Shown here: one piece after another, positions 53,698-62,587 of the stretch
Position numbering within the stretch: the stretch's first letter is position 1
Layout: each line of letters begins with the position of its first letter
From: Gammaproteobacteria bacterium
GTDB taxonomy: Bacteria; Pseudomonadota; Gammaproteobacteria; Pseudomonadales; Azotimanducaceae_A
Reading direction: 5' to 3'
Length of the DNA: 64,000 nt
NCBI GenBank assembly: GCA_012960755.1
Contig: DUAT01000144.1
Coordinates: 124,001-188,000 of the forward strand
Notes under the pieces: model-generated
What the model was told of the DNA's origin: nothing
Database searches by the model: none
Seen by the model: the letters and a program-made list of their open reading frames with translations, nothing else
Translations under genes and position numbers: made by a program

Positions 53698-54594
53698 ATG
53701 CTCGACCCAGAATCACTGAAGGTAAATCGCCTGGCGTCAGCGCTCGGTGCTGAAATTCACGGTGTCAATCTCGATTCAATCGACGCTCAAGGCGCAGCAG
53801 CAATCACAGAATTGTTGTGCGAGCACAAGGTGCTGTTTTTTCCCAACCAGAGTCTGAGTGTCGATGAGCATGTGGCATTCGGCGCTCACTTCGGAGAACT
53901 TCAGGGACACCCACACATAGAAAACCCCTATACAAAGCATGACAAGATATTCGAACTTGCCGCAAGTGCTGGCGGCATCGCGGATGAATGGCATTCAGAT
54001 ATCACATTCAGACCCAAACCGGCTCTCATTTCTATCCTGAATATGGTGAAGTGTCCCGAGATAGGTGGAGACACCTTGTGGACGAACCCGGAACTGGCAT
54101 ACGAGGAGCTCTCGGCACCTCTGCGCGATTTATGCAGCGGATTAACCGCGCTCCACAATGCGGCACCCCATGGACGGCCAGAGGTGATGACGGTTCATCC
54201 CGTAGTCCGTATTCATCCCGTTACCGGCAAGCGCACACTTTTTGTGAATGAGCATTTCACCCGACGCATCGTGGAACTCAGTCACGAAGAGAGCGATCAT
54301 CTGCTTGGCTATCTCACCCGGTGGATTGCGACTCCGCGCTTTTCGCTACGCTATCGCTGGAAAGCTGGCACCATTGCCATGTGGGACAACCGCTGTACCC
54401 AGCACAAAGTTTTAAATGACTTCAATGAAGAGCGAATTATTCAACGCGTGACTGTCATGGGCGATGAACCAAAAGGCGCTGATCCACGCTGGGAGCCTTT
54501 TATACGTCCTGGTCACGCCAGCGATACCAGCCGATATGACGAATTGTTGATTCAGTATTTTGAAAGCATTGAGGACCAACAAAATAACCAGTAA
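53698..54594 (+). CDS. TauD/TfdA-family Fe(II)/2-oxoglutarate dioxygenase
   Basis: About 298 residues from the ATG at 53698, preceded by TGAGGTTGTG; an in-frame start 84 bases upstream lacks support. It begins LKVNRLASALGAEIHGVNLD, the standard opening. Iron ligands are HxD in DEWHSDITFRPKP and the distal His in MWDNRCTQHKVLNDF; the Arg is in RIIQRVTVMGDEP. It is of ordinary TauD length, clearly different from its divergent neighbour, with an intergenic stretch of about 150 bp. It is 72 bp upstream of the kinase-like gene on the same strand. Confidence 0.93.
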   Translation: MLDPESLKVNRLASALGAEIHGVNLDSIDAQGAAAITELLCEHKVLFFPNQSLSVDEHVAFGAHFGELQGHPHIENPYTKHDKIFELAASAGGIADEWHSDITFRPKPALISILNMVKCPEIGGDTLWTNPELAYEELSAPLRDLCSGLTALHNAAPHGRPEVMTVHPVVRIHPVTGKRTLFVNEHFTRRIVELSHEESDHLLGYLTRWIATPRFSLRYRWKAGTIAMWDNRCTQHKVLNDFNEERIIQRVTVMGDEPKGADPRWEPFIRPGHASDTSRYDELLIQYFESIEDQQNNQ

Positions 54595-54666
54595 CCCGAA
54601 AACAGATATCACAACGCTAACTACCAGAGCCTGATTCGCACAAAAACGATAACAAAGGAGAGAAGC

Positions 54667-55761
54667 TTGCAAATCCCCACCGAAGCCAAAGACTTTTCAC
54701 TGAACTGGTTGAATGCTGCACTTGCTGATGTTTTGAACGGCAATACTGTCACCCACTGTACTGTGATTGACTCGGACGTTCCCGGACAGACCGCGGAAAT
54801 TGTCAAAATCCAACTTGAATTCGATCAACCTGACTCGATGGTGTCTCCGAACCTGATCGGCAAGTACACGTCCAGAAACCCAATGGTTATCGAGGAGATT
54901 GTTAACAATTTTGGTCAGTACTGGCGCGAAACATCCTTCTATAGTGAATTCCAGAAGCCTGGCATTTCTGTTCCACGTTGCTACTACCAGGACTTTAACC
55001 CGGATCAACAGACTTTCGTCCTACTGATGAAAGATCTCTCGCCAGCAGAATCGCCATCCTGGGCAATCAGCTCTGATCAGGTGGAAGTTGCCCTGGCGCA
55101 CCTGCCCCGGTTCCATACGAAATGGTGGAACGATGCAGCGCTGCGCAGCAAGCCGTGGATTGTCCAACCCGACAATACGGAATTCTGGACTGCCGGGGTG
55201 CATGGTGCTGCCCAGGGCAGGGAAATAATTGAAATCCATTTCGGTAACAGCGCAGAGCTGAGTTGCGAGCTGATGGGATTGGCCGCAAACCGGTTTGAAG
55301 ATCTGATGAAGCATTTTATCAGCAGGCCCTACACTTTGGTTCATGGTGATTATCATGCGAAGCAGATGTTCTTTCCGACGGAAGCGGGTGGAGAGTTCTC
55401 GGTCATCGACTGGCAATTCCCTTTCGTTGCACCGGGTGCGTGGGATTTTGCGAGGATGCTCGCCGTGTGCGCTGACACTGACTTTCGCCGCGCCGAGGAG
55501 CAAAGACTCCTGTCGAGCTATCATTTCAGCTTGCAAGACGCCGGGGTTGAGCACTATTCCAGACAGGATCTGGAAAATGACTACCGGATAGGGCTGTTCG
55601 TCAGTCAAATGATCATGTGCATTGCAGTCGCCAGCACGGATATCGAGATATTAAAAACCGAGTGCGAGGGACTCGGTGTGGACTGGAAAGAAGTCTGTAT
55701 TTACCGGACCCAGGAGGCGCTCGCCGACTGGAATGTGTTTGAATTCGTGCGAGACTTGTAA
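54667..55761 (+). CDS. APH/ecdysteroid-kinase-like phosphotransferase
   Basis: 364 residues from a TTG preceded by AAAGGAGAG. The kinase-like fold includes the P-loop-side region (TAEIVKIQLEFDQPD), a catalytic block FVLLMKDLSPAESPSWAISS, the Brenner-type loop LVHGDYHAKQMFF and the metal Asp in FSVIDWQFPFVAPGAWDFAR. The usual Asn of HGDxxxxN is Gln here. Relatives phosphorylate small hydroxy compounds, including 4-hydroxyacyl-CoA in the ACAD10/11 and LvaA pathways. A homologue of the acyl-CoA dehydrogenase partner is encoded two genes downstream, supporting that kind of role; the substrate is inferred. Confidence 0.88.
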   Translation: MQIPTEAKDFSLNWLNAALADVLNGNTVTHCTVIDSDVPGQTAEIVKIQLEFDQPDSMVSPNLIGKYTSRNPMVIEEIVNNFGQYWRETSFYSEFQKPGISVPRCYYQDFNPDQQTFVLLMKDLSPAESPSWAISSDQVEVALAHLPRFHTKWWNDAALRSKPWIVQPDNTEFWTAGVHGAAQGREIIEIHFGNSAELSCELMGLAANRFEDLMKHFISRPYTLVHGDYHAKQMFFPTEAGGEFSVIDWQFPFVAPGAWDFARMLAVCADTDFRRAEEQRLLSSYHFSLQDAGVEHYSRQDLENDYRIGLFVSQMIMCIAVASTDIEILKTECEGLGVDWKEVCIYRTQEALADWNVFEFVRDL

Positions 55762-55819
55762 TCACGGTCAGCGTCAGAATTTTTGCATATGCTCCTGCCG
55801 AAACAATAAAGGTGATGGA

Positions 55820-56254
55820 ATGAAGAGAGATGAATCCCCTATTGTCGTTGAACAAGACTTCGCCAGATCCGCAACTGACGTATGGACTGCCATTACTGAT
55901 GTTGGTGAGATGAGAAGATGGTACTTTGACAACATCCCTGACTTTGAGGCTGAGGTTGGGTTCCGGACACAGTTCATGGTGGAATCCAGCGACCGAAGTT
56001 TTCTTCACTTGTGGGAAGTGACAGAAGTTGTTCCCCAGAGCAAAATTGTTCACAACTGGAAGTACGAGGAATTCGAGGGAGATTCAAACGTTACCTTCGA
56101 GGTATCGGGAGATGATCAGTCCGCGAACTTAACGGTTACTCTGGAAGTGATGGCAGACTTTCCAGACAACATCCCCGAATTTACCAGGGAAAGTGGCATT
56201 GGTGGCTGGACTTTCTTTATCAATGATCAGCTGAAGGCGTATTTGGACGGGTAA
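55820..56254 (+). CDS. SRPBCC-domain protein (AHSA1-like)
   Basis: 144 residues from the ATG at 55820 (MKRDESPIVVEQDFARSATD), with AAAGGTGAT upstream. Typical helix-grip elements: VWTAITDVGEMRRWYFDNIP at the start, FLHLWEVTEVVPQSKIVHNW in the middle, and a C-terminal helix (GGWTFFINDQLKAYLDG). SRPBCC proteins bind hydrophobic ligands in a cavity. It lies 58 bp after the kinase-like gene and about 50-140 bp before the acyl-CoA dehydrogenase, so all three could share a transcript. Confidence 0.9.
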   Translation: MKRDESPIVVEQDFARSATDVWTAITDVGEMRRWYFDNIPDFEAEVGFRTQFMVESSDRSFLHLWEVTEVVPQSKIVHNWKYEEFEGDSNVTFEVSGDDQSANLTVTLEVMADFPDNIPEFTRESGIGGWTFFINDQLKAYLDG

Positions 56255-56392
56255 CACGGTCCAATTTCACATTTCTGAGAATTGGATGCAGGATAGGTTA
56301 TTTTGGATAATCGAGAAGTTAACTTGCCAATACCCTACCCATTGCTATTGGGTTACTCTGAGCCGGTCATGTGTTCTCTACAGGTGCTGCCC

Positions 56393-57622
56393 ATGTTTGA
56401 ACTTCCAGTTAGAGCTTTAGAAATCAAAGCTCAGGTCGAGTCTTTCTTTGAAGAGCGTATTCTCCCTAACAATAAAATATGGATTGAGCAGGCCACCAGT
56501 GGGCAGCCGATTCCGGCTGTAGAGCTTGAGCTACGAGAAGAAGCCCAGCAATTAGGACTCTGGAATATGGCGCTGCCACGGCTTACAGACGATGAACCCG
56601 GTACACGGCTAACCAATCTGGAATTCACCGCCGTTGCAGAAGTGCTGGGTAGATTGGAGTGGGCGTCAAGAGTCTTTAACTGTCATGCGCCTGATGTACC
56701 GAATATGGAATTGCTGCAGCTGTTTGCCAGTGAGGCGCAGAAAGATACCTGGTTGAACCCCCTCTTGGCCGGTGAATTTGGTTCAGCCTTTGCCATGACA
56801 GAGCCGGAGGTGGCTTCATCCGACCCGGCGAATCTAGAAACAAGTATCACCAGAGATGGTGATGAGTATGTGATTAATGGTCGAAAATGGTTTGCTTCAA
56901 ATGCCTCCCATGAGAAATGCCGCTTAATCATCCTCGTTGGGGTGACCGACCCAGATGCAGCCAAATCCCGACGCCAGTCATTGATACTCATCCCCAGAGA
57001 CAGCGATGGGATTGAATTTGTGCGTAACATTCCGGTCTTTGAGCACACTTCTGTCACAAATTTGCACCCGGAGCTTGAACTAAATGATGTGAGAGTTCCT
57101 GTGGATAATTTGCTGGGCGAGCCAGGGGCAGGATTTGCCATGGGGCAGGCCAGACTGGGTCCTGCGAGGTTACATCATTGCATGCGCGCTATTGGAGAAT
57201 GTGAAGTATTGATCAGCCTGATGGTGAAACGGTCTACTGAAAGAACAACGTTCGGGAAGAGAATCGATGAGTATAGTTCCACACAGGAATCTATTAGTTT
57301 GTCGAGGATTGAACTGGATCAGTGTCGGTTGCTGGTGCAGCGGGCTGCTCATCTGCTTGACACAGTCGGGAACAAGGTTGCCCGCAAACAGATTTCGATG
57401 ATCAAGGTCGCAGTTGCGAGAACCTATCAGTCCATTGCCGACCGAACAGTACAATTATATGGTGCCAAAGGCGTTACCAGTGATACCCCGGCCGCGAGAG
57501 CGTTTAACAAGGCTCGCGCATTTAGAATTTATGATGGACCTGATGAAGTTCACCTCCAAACCATTGCCAGACTGGAAAGCAATGAGCAGAGTGGTCAGGG
57601 TCTTGAACATTACCTGAGCTAA
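56393..57622 (+). CDS. acyl-CoA dehydrogenase, ACAD10/11-like
   Basis: About 409 residues from the ATG at 56393 (MFELPVRALEIKAQVESFFE), preferred over a TTG at 56303 whose 30 extra residues are not family-like. FAD-binding blocks: FAMTEPEVASSDPANLETSI and GDEYVINGRKWFASNA. The catalytic-base region is DGPDEVHLQTIARLE. ARLGPARLHHCMRAIGECEV is characteristic of the ACAD10/11 group. In mammals that ACAD domain is fused to an APH kinase; here the kinase-like gene is separate and nearby. The reaction is probably FAD-dependent handling of a phosphorylated hydroxyacyl-CoA, by analogy. Confidence 0.92.
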   Translation: MFELPVRALEIKAQVESFFEERILPNNKIWIEQATSGQPIPAVELELREEAQQLGLWNMALPRLTDDEPGTRLTNLEFTAVAEVLGRLEWASRVFNCHAPDVPNMELLQLFASEAQKDTWLNPLLAGEFGSAFAMTEPEVASSDPANLETSITRDGDEYVINGRKWFASNASHEKCRLIILVGVTDPDAAKSRRQSLILIPRDSDGIEFVRNIPVFEHTSVTNLHPELELNDVRVPVDNLLGEPGAGFAMGQARLGPARLHHCMRAIGECEVLISLMVKRSTERTTFGKRIDEYSSTQESISLSRIELDQCRLLVQRAAHLLDTVGNKVARKQISMIKVAVARTYQSIADRTVQLYGAKGVTSDTPAARAFNKARAFRIYDGPDEVHLQTIARLESNEQSGQGLEHYLS

Positions 57623-57769
57623 GAAGAGCACTTGTTTATTAGTGTCCGGTACCAGTCTTCGACCAAAGGACCGCTACGCCGCAGTTGGCGAAGTTCGAGG
57701 TTCCGATTCAGATTAGTTCGGATGCCTAAGGTTTAACTCAGCGCCTGGCCCGCTGTCTTTTTCGGTAAA

Positions 57770-59037
57770 TTAAAATACTGAAACAATCATTTTGGCAACA
57801 TCATATGATATCGCTAATGTCTGGTTGGTCAGAACCACGACCACCAGTTCTTTTTCTGGCACTACCAAATATTGCAACCCAAAACCTGGTCCGCCGCCAC
57901 CATGACCAATTATCTCAACTCCTCCGTCATACCAGGTTTTTGCGCCATAACCCAAAGCTACTTCTCTTTCTCCAGACGCCACCTGTTCCAGTTCTCCGGC
58001 AACACGGCCACCAAAAAGTACCTTGTTCGCGCTTTCTTTGGACAGAATACGAACGCCCTCAAGTTCACCTCGATTGAGTAACATTTGACCAAAACGGCTC
58101 ATATCTGTACCTGTACCAATCACGGAGGTGGATGCGGCGTAATCAGTGTGCATTTCTTTTAGCCAATGACGATCATCGATTTTTCCTTCGGTCATTGAAT
58201 CGAGCCCCCCTTCGGCCCCATAAACTTAATCATCAGCGTAAAAAAGTGATAATAATGGTGAGATCCTTTGGCAACTTTCATCAACATATCAGGGCGATAG
58301 ATAAGGTCTGAATGACTCATCTTAAGAGGAGTTAAAACAAATTGACGGATGTAGTCTTCGTAAGTTTCCCCCGTCACGGCTTCAATCACGGCACCTAACA
58401 AAACGTAGTTCATATTACCGTACTTGCTGACAGTGCCAGGTTGATCAACGATGATTTGATAATCTTGAAACCTTTCATTCACCATCCGGGTTTCACCATA
58501 TCGCGGTTCGCCATCAAGATGAATCCAGGCCAGCATTTTTGTTTGAAAATCAGGTAAGCCTGAAGTGTGGCTCAGCAAATGATCAATTGTTACTTTCACT
58601 GGATTATCCGATTCATCCACCGGTATGTAATTTGGTAAATAGGTACTTATCGATTCATCTAACGATATTTTACCCTGCTCGACTAACTGAAAAATGGCTA
58701 CTGAAGTAAATGACTTGGTCATTGACCAAAAATGGTAAACATGGTCTTTCGTTACTTTTTCACCCGTAAGACCATTTGCGATTCCATAAGCTCTTGAAAA
58801 CACAGCGTGCCCTTGTTTTAAAACAGTAACATCCATTGCTGGCGGTACACCTTCAGCAACTAATGCGGACAAATAGTTATCCAGATCATCAACAGTTCTA
58901 ACATCGATTGCCCGTTTGCTGGCTTGTGGCATAAATAGTATAAATTGACCAATATAAAGCGTAATTCCCAGAACAACGACCACGAGCGGTATACCGACCC
59001 ATTTAGCTATTTGTTTCGTCGCCACAGTGGGAGCCAC
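57770..59037 (-). pseudogene. serine beta-lactamase-like hydrolase split by a frameshift
   Basis: Two overlapping frames make one protein. The 5' part (59037-58192) has a membrane anchor (VGIPLVVVVLGITLYIGQFI), the SxxK of YHFWSMTKSFTSVA (Ser 105, Lys 108), LLSHTSGLPDFQTK and the YxN in SKYGNMNYVLLG. It ends GPKGGSIQ-stop. The 3' part (58195-57770) continues the family with YAASTSVIGTGTDMSRFGQM and the HxG of IIGHGGGGPGFG. Adding one G to the run at 58205-58210 (six C on the plus strand) restores GPKGGLDSMTEGK and a single reading. It may be phase-variable, dead, or a sequencing error. Family members hydrolyse esters, amides or peptides in the periplasm. Confidence 0.85.
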
Positions 59038-59082
59038 CTTCTGTCGTTGTTGTGTAATTGAATGAAATATTTACATCCATGC

Positions 59083-60201
59083 TTACTCAGGATGGCGTTG
59101 GAGAAAGTCTGTTATCGCAGACACCAGTCCCGGGAAAGCGGGGTCATTTTCCATCATGATGTGATTGCTGCTATCGAGGGATTGAAACTCAGCGTTTGGA
59201 ATCCCGGAAGCAAGAGCGCGCCCGAGTTCATATGGAATACGCGCATCAGCACGAGAGTGCAGCACCAGAACAGGCACAGACAACTGTGGCAGGAGATCGG
59301 AGACATCAATCTCACTCAGTGCGCCCATCAGTCTCGCTGCAAGTTCCGCTGTCGCACTCTCACGTTGTATGTAATCGAAAGCTTTGCGATGTTCTTCGTT
59401 GGCATCAGGGATGAACAAGGAACCAAACATCTGCCGAAATGCCGGGTTGTCTTTACCCCAACCAAGACGTACAAGTTCTATCATTGCCTGCCCGCTGGTG
59501 GCTACTTCGGGATCACCGCGCCGAGCGAAACCTTGTGCGTACGAACCATAGAGAATTAGCGCGCTGACTCTTTCGGGGTGCTTTACTGTGTAACTGATGG
59601 AAACGGGACCACCTTGTGAAGGTCCAAACAAAGCAAACCTTTGAAAACCCGCGGTGTCAACGATGCACTCAAGATCACTCACCATCGCATCCAGGCTGAG
59701 GTCTTTCGGATCGCGGTCGGATAGCCCGCACCCCCGCTGGTCATAGCGAAGTAACTGACGACCATCGGATAAGCTGCTCAACAAGTGGCGGAAGATGACA
59801 CTTTGCCAGTCTAAATCAAGGCTGGTTAGCCAGTGTGCAGCTTTGACAAGCGCAGGCCCTTCGCCTGTCACTGCATAGGCTAATCTCATACCGTCTCTGG
59901 CAGTCACGAAGTGAATCTTACCTTGCTTGAAAGACTGGGACCCCGATTTTTCTTCCACCGCATTGTTTTCGGACGTTAAATTGTGTGTAGATGTGATCGG
60001 GTTCCGAGCCCGGTCCTGGAACCATGACCAGATTATTACAATAGGGAATCCCGTTACAAAAAGTGCCAACGCAGCCTTCGCCAACCAGTCCGCCCAGCCC
60101 AGTTGCTCCTACATGGTCAGCAGAATCTCGACTGCACCCCAGGCAACCGCGACGTACACCGCACCAGCCTGGAATACTCTCCGTTTTAGCAATTTCTCCA
60201 T
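59083..60201 (-). pseudogene. membrane-anchored alpha/beta hydrolase with an early in-frame stop
   Basis: The frame starts at the ATG at 60201 (MEKLLKRRVFQAGAVYVAVA) and is stopped by a TAG at codon 31 (60111-60109), then continues in the same frame as EQLGWADWLAKAALALFVTG to 59083. This N-terminal two-helix module is the one found in TolB-like/TPR adenylate-cyclase-type regulators. It is followed by an alpha/beta hydrolase: RQLLRYDQRGCGLSD, nucleophile FALFGPSQGGPVSI, and the catalytic His in SSNHIMMEND. Restart at a TTG at 60084 would give a protein of 333 residues lacking the first helix, so partial function is possible. Confidence 0.83.
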
Positions 60202-60297
60202 GCGCCCCCGTCTATGTCTCGTTCCAGTTCATAACGCTCAGCATATTGTTGGAAACATGTTACAACAGAATCTAACAGCTACATCTAGATCTATCAG

Positions 60298-61519
60298 TTG
60301 ATACCGCCTCTGCCAGTCAGTTATTCCATATTCCTTACTTCTGTTTTTCCTGTGCTTGAGTTGGAATCTGGCGTCCCGATGATTCGCCAATGGATCGAAT
60401 CAAAGCGAGGTCAATCACTCGTTAACTACGGGGCTTCCTCATCTTATTGTGCAGCAAGAATTATGGGAATCGCAGAATATGCTGTGAAGATCCCGTTTAC
60501 CTCGAACTGATAGAAAAAAAAGACGCAGCCAGTCCCGAGGCAAGCCACTTTTTCCGCGAAGAACTTCGCTCTTCTGTTTACGCGTCACTCGACGAAGCTG
60601 GCATCAACATTATGAACAGTGCGCTCATAGAAGAGCTTAAAGCCAGTGCACTCGGGATCGGACTCCCTGTGGGGTATTTTCCTGGTGCTGGCTACGAAGA
60701 GATTTTTCAGCTATTTGAAGCAGCCGCAAAAAAGTCAGCTCCGGTCTTTGTGCATGTACGGGACCCGGGAATTGTGGGTATACAGGAAGTCATTGCCGAT
60801 GTGGTAACCACAGGTGCACCCCTGCATATCGTCCATATTAATAGCATGGCCCTTGGAGACATTATGCTGGCTATACACAAGCCAGAGGGTTCGACGTCAC
60901 GACAGAAATGTACCCGTACACCGCTGCTTCTACCTCCATTGACTCTGCGTTATTCAATGAGGGTTGGCAGGATCTCTTTGCAATTGGTTACAGCGACCTT
61001 CAATGGCAGGAGACTGGCGAGCGACTGACAAAAGAAACCTTCACCAAATACCGTAAACAAGGTGGTGTCGTCATTATTCACATGATGAAAGAGGAGTGGA
61101 TAGTGGAAGGCATAGGACGGGCGAGTACCATGATTGCGTCGGATGGGATGCCATATGCTCCAGGTGCACACCCGAGAACTGCAGGGACTTTTGCAAGAGT
61201 CCTGGCGAGATATGTCCGAGAGCAAGAAGTGCTGACATTAAGTGAAGCGATTACAAAAATGACCCTGATGCCAGCAATGCGCCTCGAAACAATTACGCCG
61301 AGTATGACGCGTAAAGGCCGAATCCAAGTCGGGGCAGATGCGGATGTTACTATTTTTGACCCAATGAAAGTCACAGATACTGCGACGTTTGAGAAGGACC
61401 TGAGTTTTTCAGAAGGAATTCAATATGTTTTGGTTAATGGCATACTCGTGGTTGACAGGGATAAGACTGTCGCAGGTGTATTCCCAGGACAACCGGTGCT
61501 GGGAAAATACCGACAATAG
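60298..61519 (+). pseudogene. D-glutamate-deacylase-like amidohydrolase, truncated and frameshifted
   Basis: Three plus-strand frames in series make one degraded gene. Frame one to about 60490: FPVLELESGVPMIRQWIESK then NYGASSSYCAARIMGIAEYA. Frame two, 60490 to about 60890: YLELIEKKDAASPEASHFFR, then APVFVHVRDPGIVGIQEVIA and GAPLHIVHINSMALGDIMLA. Frame three, 60880-61519: RGFDVTTEMYPYTAASTSID, then GGVVIIHMMKEEW, ASDGMPYAPGAHPRT and GADADVTIFDP. The N-terminal part with the HxH metal site is missing. It is a relative of the intact amidohydrolase at 43657, but from another subgroup. Confidence 0.85.
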
Positions 61520-61554
61520 GCGCTGGCATTGCAGATAACATAAAGAAGTGATAA

Positions 61555-62463
61555 ATGAGCCAATATCCCTGGACACCTGAACGAGAGCTTTCGACCGATC
61601 AAGCGGCAGCACTCATTCGATCTCAATTCCCCGAGACGCCCTGCACCAACATTGCGTATCTTGGCGAGGGTTGGGATTTTTTCGTTTTCGTCACCGACAA
61701 CGGGATTGCGTTTCGATTCCCAAAAAGGTCCGACGTCGATAAATGTATAAAGCGTGAACTTCTGCTGCTCGGTCGTCTGCCAGAGGACCTTCCCATTGCC
61801 GTACCCCGCCCCCTTTTCCTCGGTGAGCCAGGCGATGCCTACCCCTGGCATTTCTGGGGCTACCGGCTGCTTGTGGGTGAGCCTCTGCAGAACGTTCGCA
61901 TACCCGCGCAGCACAAACTCGACATTGCCGGGCTGGTGGGTGAGTTCCTTAGCAAACTCCATTCAATTGACGGCGAAGGGTTGCCCCCCTCACCATGGGA
62001 TGATGACGCCGAAGAGCCCTGGCCGGTCAGGGTGGAAGCGTTGCTAGAGGCAACACGTGAGGCCTATCCGGCAACGCTGTTCGACAGGTGCGTTAAGTAT
62101 GTGAGATCGTCGGAACATGTTCCTCCGGACTACGATCGTGAGCCCAGGCAGGTTCATGGCGACCTGTTGGCCAATCACATTCTGGTAGATCCTCGGACCT
62201 TCAAGCCTGCCGGAATCATTGACTGGGGCGACTCCACCGCAGGGGATCCCGCTGGCGATTTTGTCGGCATCTGGATGTGGGGCGGGGATGATGCCCTCAA
62301 CAAAGCGCTGCAGACCTATGGCGGGGAGTTGGATCCCGATGCCCACAAACGCATTCGATACACAAGCATCCTGATCGCGATGGAAGACGTGCACTACGCA
62401 ACGAAGACACAGCAGCCAAAAATGTTGCAGGCTGGACTCTCTACCCTTGAGCGGGAATTGTGA
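61555..62463 (+). CDS. APH-family phosphotransferase, macrolide-kinase-like
   Basis: 302 residues. N-lobe: LGEGWDFFVFVTDNGIAFRF and FPKRSDVDKCIKRELLLLGR (Lys and Glu of the ATP site). Catalytic loop QVHGDLLANHILVDPRTFKP and the metal Asp in GIIDWGDSTAGDPAGDF. The His at the eighth position of the loop (HGDLLANH) and the overall order match macrolide 2'-phosphotransferases and related environmental kinases more than aminoglycoside enzymes. A resistance function is not implied; the native substrate is unknown. It follows the degraded amidohydrolase by 35 bp. Confidence 0.9.
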   Translation: MSQYPWTPERELSTDQAAALIRSQFPETPCTNIAYLGEGWDFFVFVTDNGIAFRFPKRSDVDKCIKRELLLLGRLPEDLPIAVPRPLFLGEPGDAYPWHFWGYRLLVGEPLQNVRIPAQHKLDIAGLVGEFLSKLHSIDGEGLPPSPWDDDAEEPWPVRVEALLEATREAYPATLFDRCVKYVRSSEHVPPDYDREPRQVHGDLLANHILVDPRTFKPAGIIDWGDSTAGDPAGDFVGIWMWGGDDALNKALQTYGGELDPDAHKRIRYTSILIAMEDVHYATKTQQPKMLQAGLSTLEREL

Positions 62464-62587
62464 AGATAAAAACAGCGTTGAATCATCGGAGCGACAGATG
62501 TACATTCAGTCAGGTCGTGGGCGGTAAATCCTTCCCGGTGTGCTCAGCAATTGCAGATTAATAGTTATATTTCGGAGATCAGGCGCC

